Source of the DNA: JBDWFY01 sp965275915 | GTDB lineage: Bacteria; Pseudomonadota; Alphaproteobacteria; Rhizobiales; Stappiaceae | Length of the DNA stretch: 64,000 nucleotides | Direction of reading: 5' to 3' | NCBI GenBank assembly: GCA_965275915.1 | Contig: CBDHYI010000008.1 | Coordinates: 1,364,001 to 1,428,000, forward strand | In this document: in pieces, positions 18,418-27,457 of the stretch | Numbering within the stretch: position 1 is the stretch's first letter | Layout of the letters: every line of letters starts with the position of its first letter | Notes under the pieces: generated by a model | Database searches by the model: none | The model's input: only the letters and a program-made list of their open reading frames with translations | What the model was told of the DNA's origin: nothing | Translations under genes and position numbers: made by a program

Positions 18418-19491
18418 TCAGCGATTGGCCGAGAATGTGAACGCCCGCTGCAGCGCGTACATGACGCGATCAAGCAGGAAACCGATGATGCCGATGGTCA
18501 GAACCGCGACCATGATCTTGGCGAGCGACTGCGAGGAACCGTTCTGGAACTCGTCCCAGACGAACTTTCCAAGTCCCGGGTTCTGGGCCAGCATTTCCGC
18601 CGCGATCAGAACCATCCAGCCCACGCCGAGCGACAGACGCAGGCCGGTGAAGATCAGCGGCAGTGACGAGGGCAGCACGACTTTGGTGATCGTCTTGCGC
18701 GTCGGCAGCTGCAGCACACGGCCGACATTCATAAGATCCTTGTCGACCGAGGCGACGCCGAGCGCGGTGTTGATCAGGGTCGGCCAGAGCGAACAGAGGG
18801 TGACCGTGACGGCGGAGATCAGAAGGGATTTCGGCAGCCAATCCATCGGATTGGCGTAGGCGGCGGACACGATCATGGTGACAATCGGCAGCCAGGCCAG
18901 CGGTGAAACCGGCTTGAAAATCTGAATGAGCGGATTGATGGCGCCGTTCACCGTCTTGGAAAGGCCTGAGGCGATGCCGAGAGGCACGGCCACGATGGTT
19001 GCGATCAGAAAGCCAAGGCCGACCGTGATCAGCGACGTGCCGATCTGGTCGATATAGGTTGGTTTGCCGGTATAGGCGCGCCATTTGATGCGATCGGTTT
19101 TGCCTTCCTTTTCAAGCTTGGCGTTCCGCACTTCCTGACGTTCATAAAAGGCGGCCGCTTTTTCCCGTTCACGCACATGATCCGCCCACAGATTACCGGC
19201 TTGCTGCCAGACCTGCGCCGGTCCGGGAACCGCACCCAGAGATGTCTGCACCTGCGGCGCAAGAACGGCCCAGGCAAAAAGAAACGTCAAAATGCCCAAG
19301 AGCGGGATCAGAAGCACGCGTTTGAGTTCGCCCATCTGCTCGCGCGGGCTGTCGCCGGCGGCCATTTTCAGGATGGGCACCAGCCAGGAAAAGCCAAGCG
19401 CATCGAGCCAGCCGCTTGCTTTGTTGATTGCCGTGAACAGTTTTTCGCGGCCGCTGCCCACGGCGGGTGCCGTGTCCGTTACATTCGCCAT
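18418..19491 (-). CDS. nrtB: Nitrate ABC transporter permease
   Basis: A 357-residue inner-membrane permease of the nitrate/sulfonate/taurine family. It has an N-terminal cytoplasmic segment, a first helix near residues 64-82, a long charged periplasmic insert (residues about 95-155) and then five helices. The EAA-type loop that docks to the ATPase is in the region of KDLMNVGRVLQLP. It lies between nrtA and the ATPase gene with short spacers. Confidence 0.9.
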   Translation of the reverse strand: MANVTDTAPAVGSGREKLFTAINKASGWLDALGFSWLVPILKMAAGDSPREQMGELKRVLLIPLLGILTFLFAWAVLAPQVQTSLGAVPGPAQVWQQAGNLWADHVREREKAAAFYERQEVRNAKLEKEGKTDRIKWRAYTGKPTYIDQIGTSLITVGLGFLIATIVAVPLGIASGLSKTVNGAINPLIQIFKPVSPLAWLPIVTMIVSAAYANPMDWLPKSLLISAVTVTLCSLWPTLINTALGVASVDKDLMNVGRVLQLPTRKTITKVVLPSSLPLIFTGLRLSLGVGWMVLIAAEMLAQNPGLGKFVWDEFQNGSSQSLAKIMVAVLTIGIIGFLLDRVMYALQRAFTFSANR

Positions 19492-19574
19492 TTTCGCGTG
19501 TCCTGAGAGAATGAGAGTGTTGCCCGGCCGGGCGCGATCCGATGCACCCGGCTGTGTTTCGGAACCGTCAAGGC

Positions 19575-20960
19575 TCAGCCGCCGACGACATCATCGCCTT
19601 TCAGACCGATATCGAGCGACTTCAGATAGTCGTTCGGCTTGCGGCCGTCATAGGCAATGCCGTCGATAATGTCCTCAGCCGGTGTCGGTGCGCGGTATCC
19701 GTCCGTGTCCCAGGGGAAGTCCGCCTCATCGACATGGCCTTCTTCGACCAGCATTCTTGCGGCCTTGAGGTAGATTTCAGGCTGGTAAACGGACCGGGCG
19801 ACTTCATCGTACCAGCTGTCCGGTTTGGCTTCGTCGATCTGACCCCAGCGGCGCATCTGGGTGAGATACCAGACGGCGTCCGAATAGTAGGGGTAGGTCG
19901 CGTAGTACCGGTAGAACACGTTGAAGTCCGGTACCGGGCGCTTGTCGCCTTTTTCATATTCGAATGTGCCGGTCATCGAGTTGGCGATCACTTCCGCATC
20001 CGCGCCCACATATTCGGAGCGGGCCAGGATTTCGACGGCTTCCATGCGGTTGGCATTGTCATTTTCATCGAGCCATTTCGCGGCCCGGATGAGAGCCTTG
20101 GTGATGGCCAGTGTTGTGTTGGGGTTCTCTTCGGTGAAGGCTTTGGTCAGGCCGAAGACTTTTTCCGGGTTGTTCTTCCAGATCTGATAGTCGGTGATGA
20201 CCGGAACGCCGATGCCCTTGAACACGGCAGCCTGGTTCCATGGCTCACCCACGCAATAGCCGTGGATTGTGCCTGCTTCGAGCGTTGCGGGCATTTGCGG
20301 GGGAGGGGTGACGGACAGCAGCGCGTCCGCTCCGATCTGACCGGAAACATCGGTCGGCGAGTAGAAGCCCGGATGAATGCCCCCGGCGGCGAGCCAGTAG
20401 CGCAGCTCGTAATTGTGGGTCGAAACCGGGAACACCATGCCCATGTTAAAGGGCTTGCCCTCGGCCTTGAACTGTTCGACCACCGGCTTCAGGGCGGAGG
20501 CGGAAATGGGGTGGATCGGTTTTCCATCCGCATCCATTTTGATATGCGGCTTCATCATTTCCCAGATCTCGTTGGAAACCGTGATGCCGTTTCCGTTCAG
20601 ATCCATCGAGAAGGGCGTGACGATGTGTGCCTTGGTGCCGAAGCCGATGGTGGCGGCAATCGGCTGGCCGGCCAGCATGTGGGCGCCGTCCAGTTCGCCG
20701 GTAATCACCCGGTCAAGCAGGACCTTCCAGTTCGCCTGCGGCTCAAGTGTCACGAACAGGCCTTCATCTTCGAAATAGCCTTTTTCATAGGCTATTGCGA
20801 GCGGCGCCATGTCGGTCAGTTTGATAAAGCCGAATTTCAGCTCGTCTTTTTCAACATCCAGCATCTCGGCGGCGGCAGGCGCAAGGCCCGTCAGTGCAGC
20901 CCAGGATGCCGTTGCCAGTGCGAGCAGTGTGCGGCGTGTGAATTTGAACCCTGTCATCAT
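19575..20960 (-). CDS. nrtA: Nitrate ABC transporter substrate-binding protein
   Basis: A 461-residue periplasmic nitrate receptor. The start is ATG 20960 or the adjacent ATG 20957, both after AGGAAC; upstream in-frame residues fall in the transcription attenuator and are excluded. The signal peptide carries an Arg-Arg pair (FTRRTLLALATAS), so Tat export is likely, as for other NrtA proteins. Conserved ligand-site segments HMLAGQP, GYCVGEPWN and the long C-terminal domain (NVFYRYYATYPYYSDAVWYL) mark the NrtA/NasF family. Expression should depend on the regulatory leader directly upstream. Confidence 0.93.
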   Translation of the reverse strand: MMTGFKFTRRTLLALATASWAALTGLAPAAAEMLDVEKDELKFGFIKLTDMAPLAIAYEKGYFEDEGLFVTLEPQANWKVLLDRVITGELDGAHMLAGQPIAATIGFGTKAHIVTPFSMDLNGNGITVSNEIWEMMKPHIKMDADGKPIHPISASALKPVVEQFKAEGKPFNMGMVFPVSTHNYELRYWLAAGGIHPGFYSPTDVSGQIGADALLSVTPPPQMPATLEAGTIHGYCVGEPWNQAAVFKGIGVPVITDYQIWKNNPEKVFGLTKAFTEENPNTTLAITKALIRAAKWLDENDNANRMEAVEILARSEYVGADAEVIANSMTGTFEYEKGDKRPVPDFNVFYRYYATYPYYSDAVWYLTQMRRWGQIDEAKPDSWYDEVARSVYQPEIYLKAARMLVEEGHVDEADFPWDTDGYRAPTPAEDIIDGIAYDGRKPNDYLKSLDIGLKGDDVVGG

Positions 20961-20985
20961 GTCGTTCCTGCATAGGCTACGGGAC

Positions 20986-21054
20986 AAAAAAAGCCGCTGA
21001 ATCGATTGGTTGTCGCAGGGAGGAGGAGTGCGAATAACCAACCGGTTCAGCGGC
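20986..21054 (-). terminator. Attenuator in the nrtA leader
   Basis: On the minus strand GCCGCTGAA (from 21054) pairs perfectly with TTCAGCGGC (ending 20993). Within it TTGGTT and CGCA pair with AACCAA and TGCG. Seven T residues follow at 20992-20986. This intrinsic terminator lies between the sigma-54 promoter and the nrtA start, so read-through must be gained by antitermination, most plausibly by NasT. Confidence 0.85.
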
Positions 21055-21069
21055 GTTGCTGTTGTGCGA

Positions 21070-21105
21070 TGACCCGTCGTTGGATCACGAAAGCCTTGGG
21101 AGGCT
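21070..21105 (-). promoter_or_regulatory. NasT (ANTAR) target hairpins in the nrtA leader RNA
   Basis: Two small hairpins lie at the very 5' end of the predicted transcript. The second (21087-21070) has a six-pair stem, TGATCC with GGGTCA, and the hexaloop AACGAC, with A at loop position 1 and G at position 4 as in ANTAR targets. The first (21105-21092) is AGCC/GGCT closing a TCCCAA hexaloop and lacks those two bases. The order hairpin-hairpin-terminator is the ANTAR antitermination layout. Confidence 0.65.
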
Positions 21106-21116
21106 GTTACTAGAAC

Positions 21117-21132
21117 AGCAACATGCGTGCCA
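21117..21132 (-). promoter_or_regulatory. Sigma-54 promoter of the nitrate operon
   Basis: The minus strand reads TGGCACGCATGTTGCT, an exact TGGCAC-N5-TTGCT match to the -24/-12 consensus. The predicted start is about 21106, one base before the first leader hairpin. It makes RpoN/NtrC nitrogen control of nrtA-cysG very likely. Confidence 0.9.
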
Positions 21133-21205
21133 GTTTGGAAAAGTTCCGGTTTTTGGCCGTTCTTCGGGAATCGACAAAACCGCGGCCGGTTCGAAACTGC
21201 TGAAA

Positions 21206-21222
21206 TGCACAGCGCTCATGCA
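21206..21222. promoter_or_regulatory. Candidate NtrC enhancer site
   Basis: On the minus strand TGCATGAGCGCTGTGCA has the TGCA...GTGCA ends and 17-bp length of NtrC sites and matches 9 of the 12 most conserved positions. It lies about 110 bp upstream of the predicted sigma-54 start, a usual enhancer distance. A further half site, TGCACCA, is at 21246-21252. Confidence 0.5.
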
Positions 21223-21272
21223 GTCAATGCCCACTTTTTTTGCATTGCACCAAAATGCCCGACAGGCGATCG

Positions 21273-22457
21273 TTATGCAGACGGCTTCTGGCTTTCGATG
21301 TAGGCATCGATCTGATCGGGGTCGAACGTGCGGCCGTCGAAAAAGCCGTCAGGACCGAGCGTCAGGGCGCCGCCGGCGGCACCGACCGGGACCGCTTCGC
21401 TGAGCGCACCCTCAACTTTTGCGCTTGCCGAGGGGAGAATTGCGCCCATGCCCTTCAGGGCCGTCCGGTAAAGATCCGGACGATAGGTCCGGCGCGCGGC
21501 TTCAGAGGCCTCCGCCGTATGATCGAGCATGCCCCAGCGCACCATCTGCGTGTAGAACCACAGGGCATGGCTCTGCCAGGGAAAGGTCGCGGCCTTTGCG
21601 AAGGGTTCGAAGCCGGCCTCGCCGGAAAGGGCCGATGCAATCAGGGTCTGATCGAGCGACAGATAATCCGGCCGGCTCAGAATTTCCGCAAGCTCACCGC
21701 GATTGTCCGGATCCGAACACCAACTGGCCGATGCATAAGCCGCACGCAGCAGAGCTGAAACGGTCTCCGGTCTGGTATCGACGACAGCGGCGGGGACGCC
21801 CAGGACCTTTTCCGGGCTTGAGGCCCAAATGGCCTGTTTCGTGGTCAGAATCCGACCGGCGCCGGTGGTCAGGGCGACCGTGTTCCAGGGTTCGCCGACG
21901 CAGTAGCCGTCAAGCCGTCCGGCCGCGAGGGCATCGGCCATCAGTGTCGGCGGCAGAATCAGGATTTCGATTTCCGAATCCGGCCCGATACCGCCGGCCG
22001 CCAGCCAATAGCGCAGTTCCAGATTGTGCGAGGAAAATGGATGCACGACGCCAAGGCGCAGCTTCGCTTGTCCCGTCGTGCTGCGCATTTTTACGATTTT
22101 GTGCAGCCGGTTAACAGCATCGGTCGGATTGTCCGGCGCGTCCGGGCCGCACGCGTCAAACAGCTCCGGGGAGACTGTGACGGCATTGCCGCCGAGCCCC
22201 AGAGCCATCGGTGCAAGGATTGTCTGATCGAACGGCGTCAGCCCCAGATTGCTCGCAATGGGCATCGGCGCCAGCATATGGGCAACATCAAAATGGCCGA
22301 TTGACAGGCGATCCCGGATATTGGCCCAGGAAGTTTCCCGGACGAGATGCAGGTCGATACCCTCTTTTTCGGCAAAGCCCTGTTCCTTCGCGATAACGAG
22401 GATGGAGGCATCGATCAGCGGAATGAACCCGGCGACAATCTGCTGCATGCTTGTCAT
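21273..22457 (-). CDS. nasS: Nitrate/nitrite sensor NasS
   Basis: A 394-residue relative of NrtA without any signal peptide, so it is cytoplasmic. It shares receptor segments (HMLAPMPIAS, LDGYCVGEPWN, RPDLYRTALKG) but begins directly at IVAGFIPLIDAS. In the known NasS-NasT pair, NasS sequesters NasT in the absence of nitrate and releases it when nitrate or nitrite binds. Its ATG overlaps the nasT stop as ATGA, giving coupled, stoichiometric synthesis, and it is just upstream of the nrtA regulatory region. Confidence 0.9.
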   Translation of the reverse strand: MTSMQQIVAGFIPLIDASILVIAKEQGFAEKEGIDLHLVRETSWANIRDRLSIGHFDVAHMLAPMPIASNLGLTPFDQTILAPMALGLGGNAVTVSPELFDACGPDAPDNPTDAVNRLHKIVKMRSTTGQAKLRLGVVHPFSSHNLELRYWLAAGGIGPDSEIEILILPPTLMADALAAGRLDGYCVGEPWNTVALTTGAGRILTTKQAIWASSPEKVLGVPAAVVDTRPETVSALLRAAYASASWCSDPDNRGELAEILSRPDYLSLDQTLIASALSGEAGFEPFAKAATFPWQSHALWFYTQMVRWGMLDHTAEASEAARRTYRPDLYRTALKGMGAILPSASAKVEGALSEAVPVGAAGGALTLGPDGFFDGRTFDPDQIDAYIESQKPSA

Positions 22458-23053
22458 TCCCCTTCGGTCCCCAAAAGCGAGGCTGAAAGGATCAGACTTT
22501 CGGCGACCTCGACCATTTTTCTGTTCTGGTTCATGGCGGTTTTGCGCAACAGCGCATAGGCTGCATTCTCATCAAGGGCGCGGGTTTTCATGATCAGGCG
22601 TTTGGCCTTGTCGATGGTTGTGCGGTCGGCGAGGGCGGATTTGGCCGTTTCAAGCTCCCGCTCCAGCCGCGAGAAGGCATTAAAGCGGGTCACGGCCATG
22701 TCCATGATCGATTTGATCCGGTCCTGCCGAAGCCCGTCAACGATGTAGGCGGATACGCCGGCCTCGATGGCCTGTTCCATGGATTGCCGGTCTGACCGGT
22801 CGACAAACATCGCAACCGGTTTCTTAACCGCGCGTGTGATCTGCAGCATGTTTTCAAGCATGTCCCGATTGGGATTGCCAAGATCCATGACGATGACATC
22901 CGGCTCACAATCGACGATCCTGACGGCGAGCCGTTCCGTTTCCGTTACAACGGTCACGTCCGAATAGCCCTCCGCCCGCAAGCCTTCCTCAATGATGGCG
23001 GCACGCGCGGGATTGGTATCGATGACCAGAACCGACGGATGGATTTCATTCAT
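22454..23053 (-). CDS. nasT: Response-regulator antiterminator NasT (ANTAR domain)
   Basis: A 199-residue protein from ATG 23053: a receiver-like domain (VLVIDTNPARAAIIEEGLR; DVIVMDL) followed by a C-terminal ANTAR RNA-binding domain (residues about 130-190, TIDKAKRLIMKTRALDENAAYALLRK). It is regulated by NasS binding rather than by a kinase, and prevents termination in nitrate-assimilation leaders. The longer in-frame reading to 23212 has no family sequence. The paired hairpins and attenuator upstream of nrtA are its obvious target. Confidence 0.92.
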   Translation of the reverse strand: MNEIHPSVLVIDTNPARAAIIEEGLRAEGYSDVTVVTETERLAVRIVDCEPDVIVMDLGNPNRDMLENMLQITRAVKKPVAMFVDRSDRQSMEQAIEAGVSAYIVDGLRQDRIKSIMDMAVTRFNAFSRLERELETAKSALADRTTIDKAKRLIMKTRALDENAAYALLRKTAMNQNRKMVEVAESLILSASLLGTEGE

Positions 23054-23288
23054 GCCGTTATTTTGCACATGCTCACAAATTGTGCAATGCGGTATGATGC
23101 AGCCTGCCGACTTTGTGCAGGCGATTTGTTTTGCGATGAGGTCGTCCAGGCGCTTTGAGCCGGTGTCGCATTTAGACAGGTGCGCGTCCATATACGGCTC
23201 CGCGTGTGCCACAAAGAACGGCTAATGAATGGGAGCCATGGCTTAGGTGCGACATTTGAATGCCCGGCGCCAACATCCGGAGGATAAA

Positions 23289-23720
23289 ATGACAAAGCGA
23301 GGCCATTGCCTTTGCGGAAAAACGAGTTGGGAATATGAAGGGGAGGTGACGTGGGCCTGCTATTGTCACTGTGATGATTGCAGGCGTAATTGTGCTGCTC
23401 CGGTCGTTGCATGGCTGGGCGTTCCGGTCAAAAACTTCCGATGGTCGGGAGACGCGCCGAAAACATTTGAGAGTTCCAGAGGCGTAAGGAGGCATTTTTG
23501 CCGTGCATGCGGTTCCCCGATGGGATTTGAAGCGGATCATTACCCGGGCGGGATGCACCTCTATGCCGCGTCCCTGGAGGATCCCGCCGATTTCGAGCCG
23601 ACATTTCACGTCAACTTTGAAAGCAAGCTTCCCTGGCTTCAAATGAATGACGATCTTCCCAAGTATGAAGGCACTTTGCTTCATGCACCGGACAATCTCA
23701 GGGACTATGAGTCACCGTAA
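23289..23720 (+). CDS. GFA/CENP-V family protein (glutathione-dependent formaldehyde-activating-like)
   Basis: A 143-residue zinc-fold protein; ATG 23289 follows CGGAGGATAAA. The GFA fold cysteines are present: CLCG near residue 7, CYCHCDDCRR near 25-35 and FCRACGSPMG near 70. Members bind zinc through these cysteines; a formaldehyde-glutathione role is proven for few. It is divergent from nasT and 8 bp from the convergent neighbour gene. Substrate unknown. Confidence 0.8.
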   Translation: MTKRGHCLCGKTSWEYEGEVTWACYCHCDDCRRNCAAPVVAWLGVPVKNFRWSGDAPKTFESSRGVRRHFCRACGSPMGFEADHYPGGMHLYAASLEDPADFEPTFHVNFESKLPWLQMNDDLPKYEGTLLHAPDNLRDYESP

Positions 23721-23728
23721 ATGCAGGA

Positions 23729-24076
23729 TCAATTCCTGCGCCCGGATCTGCGGCCCCACGTCCTGACGCTGATATGCTCAACGGAGCAATCCTCGATGAG
23801 GTCTTCGTACCCGTCCGGCAGGAAAGACCTCTGCCAGTCCTCTCCAAAGCGGCTTTTCACAGCGCTCAGATCAGTCCAGAGCGAAGCGAATACGAGCACG
23901 TCTTCTTCCGTGCTCAACTGCTGACCAAAGAAATATCCTTTATTGCCCGGCTCGTTCTGTACGACGTCCGCGGACCGGGTGGCGAACTTTCTTAAAAGGT
24001 CGGCTGTGCAGCCCTTCTTTGCGCGCGCACGGAAGAGCCTCACGATCATTCCCTCGCGGGGTTCCAGGTGTTCCAT
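23729..24076 (-). CDS. Antibiotic-biosynthesis-monooxygenase-like (ABM) domain protein
   Basis: A 115-residue dimeric alpha-beta-barrel-type protein (MIVRLFRARAKKGCTADLLRKF, then GNKGYFFGQQLSTEEDVLVFASLW). The ATG follows AAGGAGACCCGG. It is divergent from the LysR regulator at 24171 with a 94-bp gap, so it is a candidate target of that regulator. ABM domains cover heme-degrading and quinone oxygenases and non-enzymatic members, so no reaction is proposed. Confidence 0.65.
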   Translation of the reverse strand: MEHLEPREGMIVRLFRARAKKGCTADLLRKFATRSADVVQNEPGNKGYFFGQQLSTEEDVLVFASLWTDLSAVKSRFGEDWQRSFLPDGYEDLIEDCSVEHISVRTWGRRSGRRN

Positions 24077-24170
24077 CCGGGTCTCCTTTGTTCATCTTGA
24101 ATGGAGACTACCTTTGTGTGAAAATTCATAAAAACGAAATGATCGAAACTGTCAGTTCAGGAAAACGGGT

Positions 24171-25061
24171 ATGAATACCAGCTTTGACATTGATGCCTTG
24201 CGCGCAGTGGTCTCCGGGATTGAGCAAGGCAGCTTTGCCCGTGCGGCAATCGAGCTTGGCCGGTCCCAATCAGCGGTCAGTATGCAACTCAAGAAGCTTG
24301 AGCATCAGGCCGGTGTGCAGCTCTTTGTCCGCAAAGGACGGGGGCTGGTCCCGACGGAGGCGGGCGAGGCACTGACGCACTATGCCCGCCGGATCATTGC
24401 TCTGAACGATGAAGCCGCACGTGCGCTGGGCGCCGCTGTTGCCCCCGAAACGGTGCGACTTGGGCTGCCTCAGGATTTTTATGACGATGTCATGCCCGCA
24501 ACTATGGAGAGGTTTTCCGGCCTTCACCCAGACGTCCACGTTGCCGTTCGCGCCGGCAACAACCACACGATTTACGACGATGTCGCAGCCGGACGGCTCG
24601 ACGGTGCCATCGCGTTTTTTCCTAAAAATTCACGCGCAAAGGGCGAATTACTGTGCGAACTGCCGTTGCGATGGTTCGCCCATAAAGACACCGCTGAACC
24701 CGCGAGAGACGCAGTGGTGCCGTTGGTGCTCTTCAATCACCGCTGCCTTTTCAGGCAAACGGCCCTGGGCGCGCTCGACCGGGCCGACATTCGATGGCGT
24801 GCTGCGCTGACTACCCCAAGCCTTTCCGCCGTATGGGCAGCATTGCGCTCCAACTTCGGGGTCGGCGTTCGGATCGCACACAGCGTGCCGGCCGACATTG
24901 TCGACGTCAGCGATTGGGACTGTCTGCCGCCGCTTCCGTCGGTTGAATTGCGGCTGCTTGGCTCAGACTCGGTCAAACCTCTGGCCCAGGACATGTTGGT
25001 CGTGTTGAAGGACAGGACGATGAACCTTATCGAAAGATCGGCTGAAGGATCACACAGATGA
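24171..25061 (+). CDS. LysR-family transcriptional regulator
   Basis: A 296-residue LTTR with the N-terminal winged helix-turn-helix (SFARAAIELGRSQSAVSMQLKKLE) and a substrate-binding-like effector domain. Its last codons overlap the start of the thioredoxin-fold isomerase gene (ATGA), so it is co-transcribed with that gene, and it faces the ABM gene. Probable targets are both neighbours. Effector unknown. Confidence 0.9.
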   Translation: MNTSFDIDALRAVVSGIEQGSFARAAIELGRSQSAVSMQLKKLEHQAGVQLFVRKGRGLVPTEAGEALTHYARRIIALNDEAARALGAAVAPETVRLGLPQDFYDDVMPATMERFSGLHPDVHVAVRAGNNHTIYDDVAAGRLDGAIAFFPKNSRAKGELLCELPLRWFAHKDTAEPARDAVVPLVLFNHRCLFRQTALGALDRADIRWRAALTTPSLSAVWAALRSNFGVGVRIAHSVPADIVDVSDWDCLPPLPSVELRLLGSDSVKPLAQDMLVVLKDRTMNLIERSAEGSHR

Positions 25062-25666
25062 CAGTCGAAATCTGGTTCGAATTCGCCAGCACATATTCCT
25101 ACCTCACTGTGTCCAGAGCCGAAGACCTGCTCCGGCAGGCGAACATCGCCTTTACGTGGAAGCCGTTTCTGCTGGGGCCGATATTTCGCGACAAAGGCAT
25201 GCCGACCTCGCCATTCGTTTTGGACGAAATCAAGGGCGCGTATATGTGGCGTGATGTTGAACGGCGGGCGGGCCGTTACGGACTGCCCTTCGTGCGTCCT
25301 GCCATTTTTCCGATGCATTCGCTAAAGGCGGCGCGCATTATGACGGCGGCGCTGAATGAGCCCTGGTGCGGTACATTTGCCAGGGAAATTTTCTCTGCAC
25401 AGTTCGCGCGTGGCAACGATATATCCGATCCTTCCGTCCTGTCGACGGCGCTGCGAAAGTGCGAGGCCGATCCGGACCGTTGGTTTGCGCTTGCCCAATC
25501 CGACACGGTCAAGACCGATCTGCGGGAAAGGACCGAAACCGCCCGGCGGTTCGGGATGTTCGGGGCACCGAGCTTCAGGGTGGGCGATGAACTGTTCTGG
25601 GGCGACGACAGGTTCGAAGACGCAGTCGCCTGGGCGTCGGCGAACGCGCGCTCGATTGGAAACTGA
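25058..25666 (+). CDS. DsbA-fold 2-hydroxychromene-2-carboxylate isomerase-like protein
   Basis: A 202-residue kappa-class GST/HCCA-isomerase relative. The N-terminal FEFASTYSYL carries the serine that replaces the DsbA cysteine in these glutathione-dependent isomerases, and the C-terminal FGMFGAPSFRVGDELFWGDDR is the typical cis-proline thioredoxin end. It is translationally coupled to the LysR gene. HCCA isomerases act in aromatic degradation, but no aromatic pathway genes are nearby, so the substrate is open. Confidence 0.82.
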   Translation: MTVEIWFEFASTYSYLTVSRAEDLLRQANIAFTWKPFLLGPIFRDKGMPTSPFVLDEIKGAYMWRDVERRAGRYGLPFVRPAIFPMHSLKAARIMTAALNEPWCGTFAREIFSAQFARGNDISDPSVLSTALRKCEADPDRWFALAQSDTVKTDLRERTETARRFGMFGAPSFRVGDELFWGDDRFEDAVAWASANARSIGN

Positions 25667-25845
25667 TTGCGCGAAAAGGCTTCGGGGTCTTTCCAGCCAA
25701 AGTCCTTGCGGGGAGGCTCAATTGACGTGTTCATCGGGTAAGTCGGATAGATGCAATCTGTATTTCCGCCATTTCAAGCACATTTATCAGTCCACACCAT
25801 AGGATAGTTGCAGAAGATCAGCGGCAGTTTTTTAAGGGATGACGG

Positions 25846-26556
25846 ATGTTTGACACTGATAGTTTTGCTGAAGACATATGGCTGCTGCCCGGCAGAGATG
25901 TGAGAATGTATGGAATCCCTTTTACAAATCGGTCAACAATCATTCGACTAAGGTCAGGCGGTCTTTGGGTGCATTCTCCGGTTGTTCCGGATGATCTGCT
26001 TTTTGAAACCGTGGATACGCTGGGCCCTGTCGAATATCTGATCGCGCCCAACAAGATTCACAGTCTTGGCGTAACACCCTGGAAGGAACGGTATCCCCGG
26101 GCCGAAGTATGGCTTTCACCGGATTTCAACAAACGCCACCCCAATATCAGGGGAGATGCCGTTTTTGGCGTCGGCGCAGCGAACAGATGGACGGATGAAA
26201 TCGACTTCCACGTGTTTGAAGGCAGTTCCTTTCTCGATGAGGTGGTCTTCTTTCACAAAGCTTCCCGAAGCCTGCTGGTGACCGACCTCATTCAAAAGCA
26301 TGACCCTGGCGCGCAATCCTGGTTTTGGTGGTTGGTGAAGAGGATCGTCGGCGTTCTGGGAAAAGATGGCGGGACTGGCCGCGATTTACGCGCAACGTTT
26401 CGGGACAGAGCGGCGGCGCGACAAAGCCGCGATTATATTTTGAACTGGGACTTTGAAAATCTGATCGTCTGTCATGGTCAGTGTCTGAGAGGAGGGGCCA
26501 AAGCCTCGGTGCAAGAAGCCTTTTCCTGGCTCGGTCCGACCGCGTCACCTTCTTGA
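25846..26556 (+). CDS. DUF4336 protein (metallo-beta-lactamase-like fold)
   Basis: A 236-residue protein with the DUF4336 pattern: ILRLRSG-type strand (TIIRLRSGGLWVHSPV), PVEYLIAPNKIHSLGVTPWKERYP, FFHKASRSLLVTDLI and a C-terminal WDFENLIVCHGQ. The single His motifs resemble a reduced metallo-beta-lactamase active site. The ATG at 25846 follows AGGGATGACGG. It stands alone: 180 bp to the left and 176 bp to the right contain no gene. Function unknown. Confidence 0.75.
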   Translation: MFDTDSFAEDIWLLPGRDVRMYGIPFTNRSTIIRLRSGGLWVHSPVVPDDLLFETVDTLGPVEYLIAPNKIHSLGVTPWKERYPRAEVWLSPDFNKRHPNIRGDAVFGVGAANRWTDEIDFHVFEGSSFLDEVVFFHKASRSLLVTDLIQKHDPGAQSWFWWLVKRIVGVLGKDGGTGRDLRATFRDRAAARQSRDYILNWDFENLIVCHGQCLRGGAKASVQEAFSWLGPTASPS

Positions 26557-26732
26557 GTAAAATGCTCATCGCCGGCAGAAAGATGTCATCGGCGCGAGGC
26601 CGCAACGTGTCCGAAAAGTGCGGTGCTACTGACGTTGATGCAATGCGTTGCAGATTTTTTGTCGTGTTGGGTGCATTGCCTGTTACGTGTTTTCGAAGTC
26701 TGTCGTATCGTCTTTGAGAACGAACACGGCCA

Positions 26733-27362
26733 CTAAAGATGACCGTCGTTTGTAACCATTTTGGTAACAAGCGAAACGAGTTCCCGTTTGAATTCGGGAT
26801 TCGACACGTGATCCGGTTCAACAAAAAAAGTCATCCGGATGCAACCCAGCAATGCGTTGGTCAGGGTCAGGCACAACAGGTCTGTCGGCTCGCGATACCG
26901 CAATGGATTGCCCTGGTGCAGCCGGGTCTGGAACAGACGCAGCAGCCGCACCTGTGTTGCGTGAGTCACGGCAGTCAACTCGGTGTCGTGGATCAATTCC
27001 TTCAGGATGCTCTTGCGCGCGCGGCTGTGAACTGTAAAGGGCCGCAGCATTGTGTGGACGGCACGCTCGATCAGGATATTGCCGGATACGCTGTCAGCGG
27101 CGGCCAGTACCTCGGCCATCGACTCCTCCTGACGGCGTACTTCGGTTTGGATGATGCGCCTGAGGATTGCCTTTTTGTGCGGAAAGTACCGATACAGCGT
27201 GCCGATTGAGAAGCCTGCGCGGCGTGCGATGTGATTGGTTGTGAAACTTGCGCCCTCATCGCGCGCCAAAACCTGAGCAGTTGCCTCCATGATCGTGTCC
27301 ATGGTCTGCACCGCTCTCTTTTGCCGCGGATTTTTTCTTTTCTTTTCAGTGTCTTGTCGCAT
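26733..27362 (-). CDS. TetR-family transcriptional regulator
   Basis: A 209-residue regulator with a lysine/arginine-rich N-terminal arm and a TetR helix-turn-helix (FTTNHIARRAGFSIGTLYRYFPHKKAI, residues about 40-66). The C-terminal domain is helical and resembles multidrug-type TetR regulators. It is divergent from a small doubtful ORF at 27458 and from the SH3 protein gene, separated by roughly 95-460 bp. Ligand and targets unknown. Confidence 0.88.
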   Translation of the reverse strand: MRQDTEKKRKNPRQKRAVQTMDTIMEATAQVLARDEGASFTTNHIARRAGFSIGTLYRYFPHKKAILRRIIQTEVRRQEESMAEVLAAADSVSGNILIERAVHTMLRPFTVHSRARKSILKELIHDTELTAVTHATQVRLLRLFQTRLHQGNPLRYREPTDLLCLTLTNALLGCIRMTFFVEPDHVSNPEFKRELVSLVTKMVTNDGHL

Positions 27363-27457
27363 CGATCAAATTCATATGTCGTCGCGGAAAACCGAGTAGA
27401 AGCTTCGAAAAACTGAGCATATCTAGTGTGGGTCAAACCACTACTTTGGAAAGAAAG

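Noticed and set aside
21092..21105. First leader hairpin as a canonical ANTAR hairpin
   Set aside because: Its hexaloop TCCCAA lacks the A1 and G4 bases, so it is reported only as part of a candidate pair.
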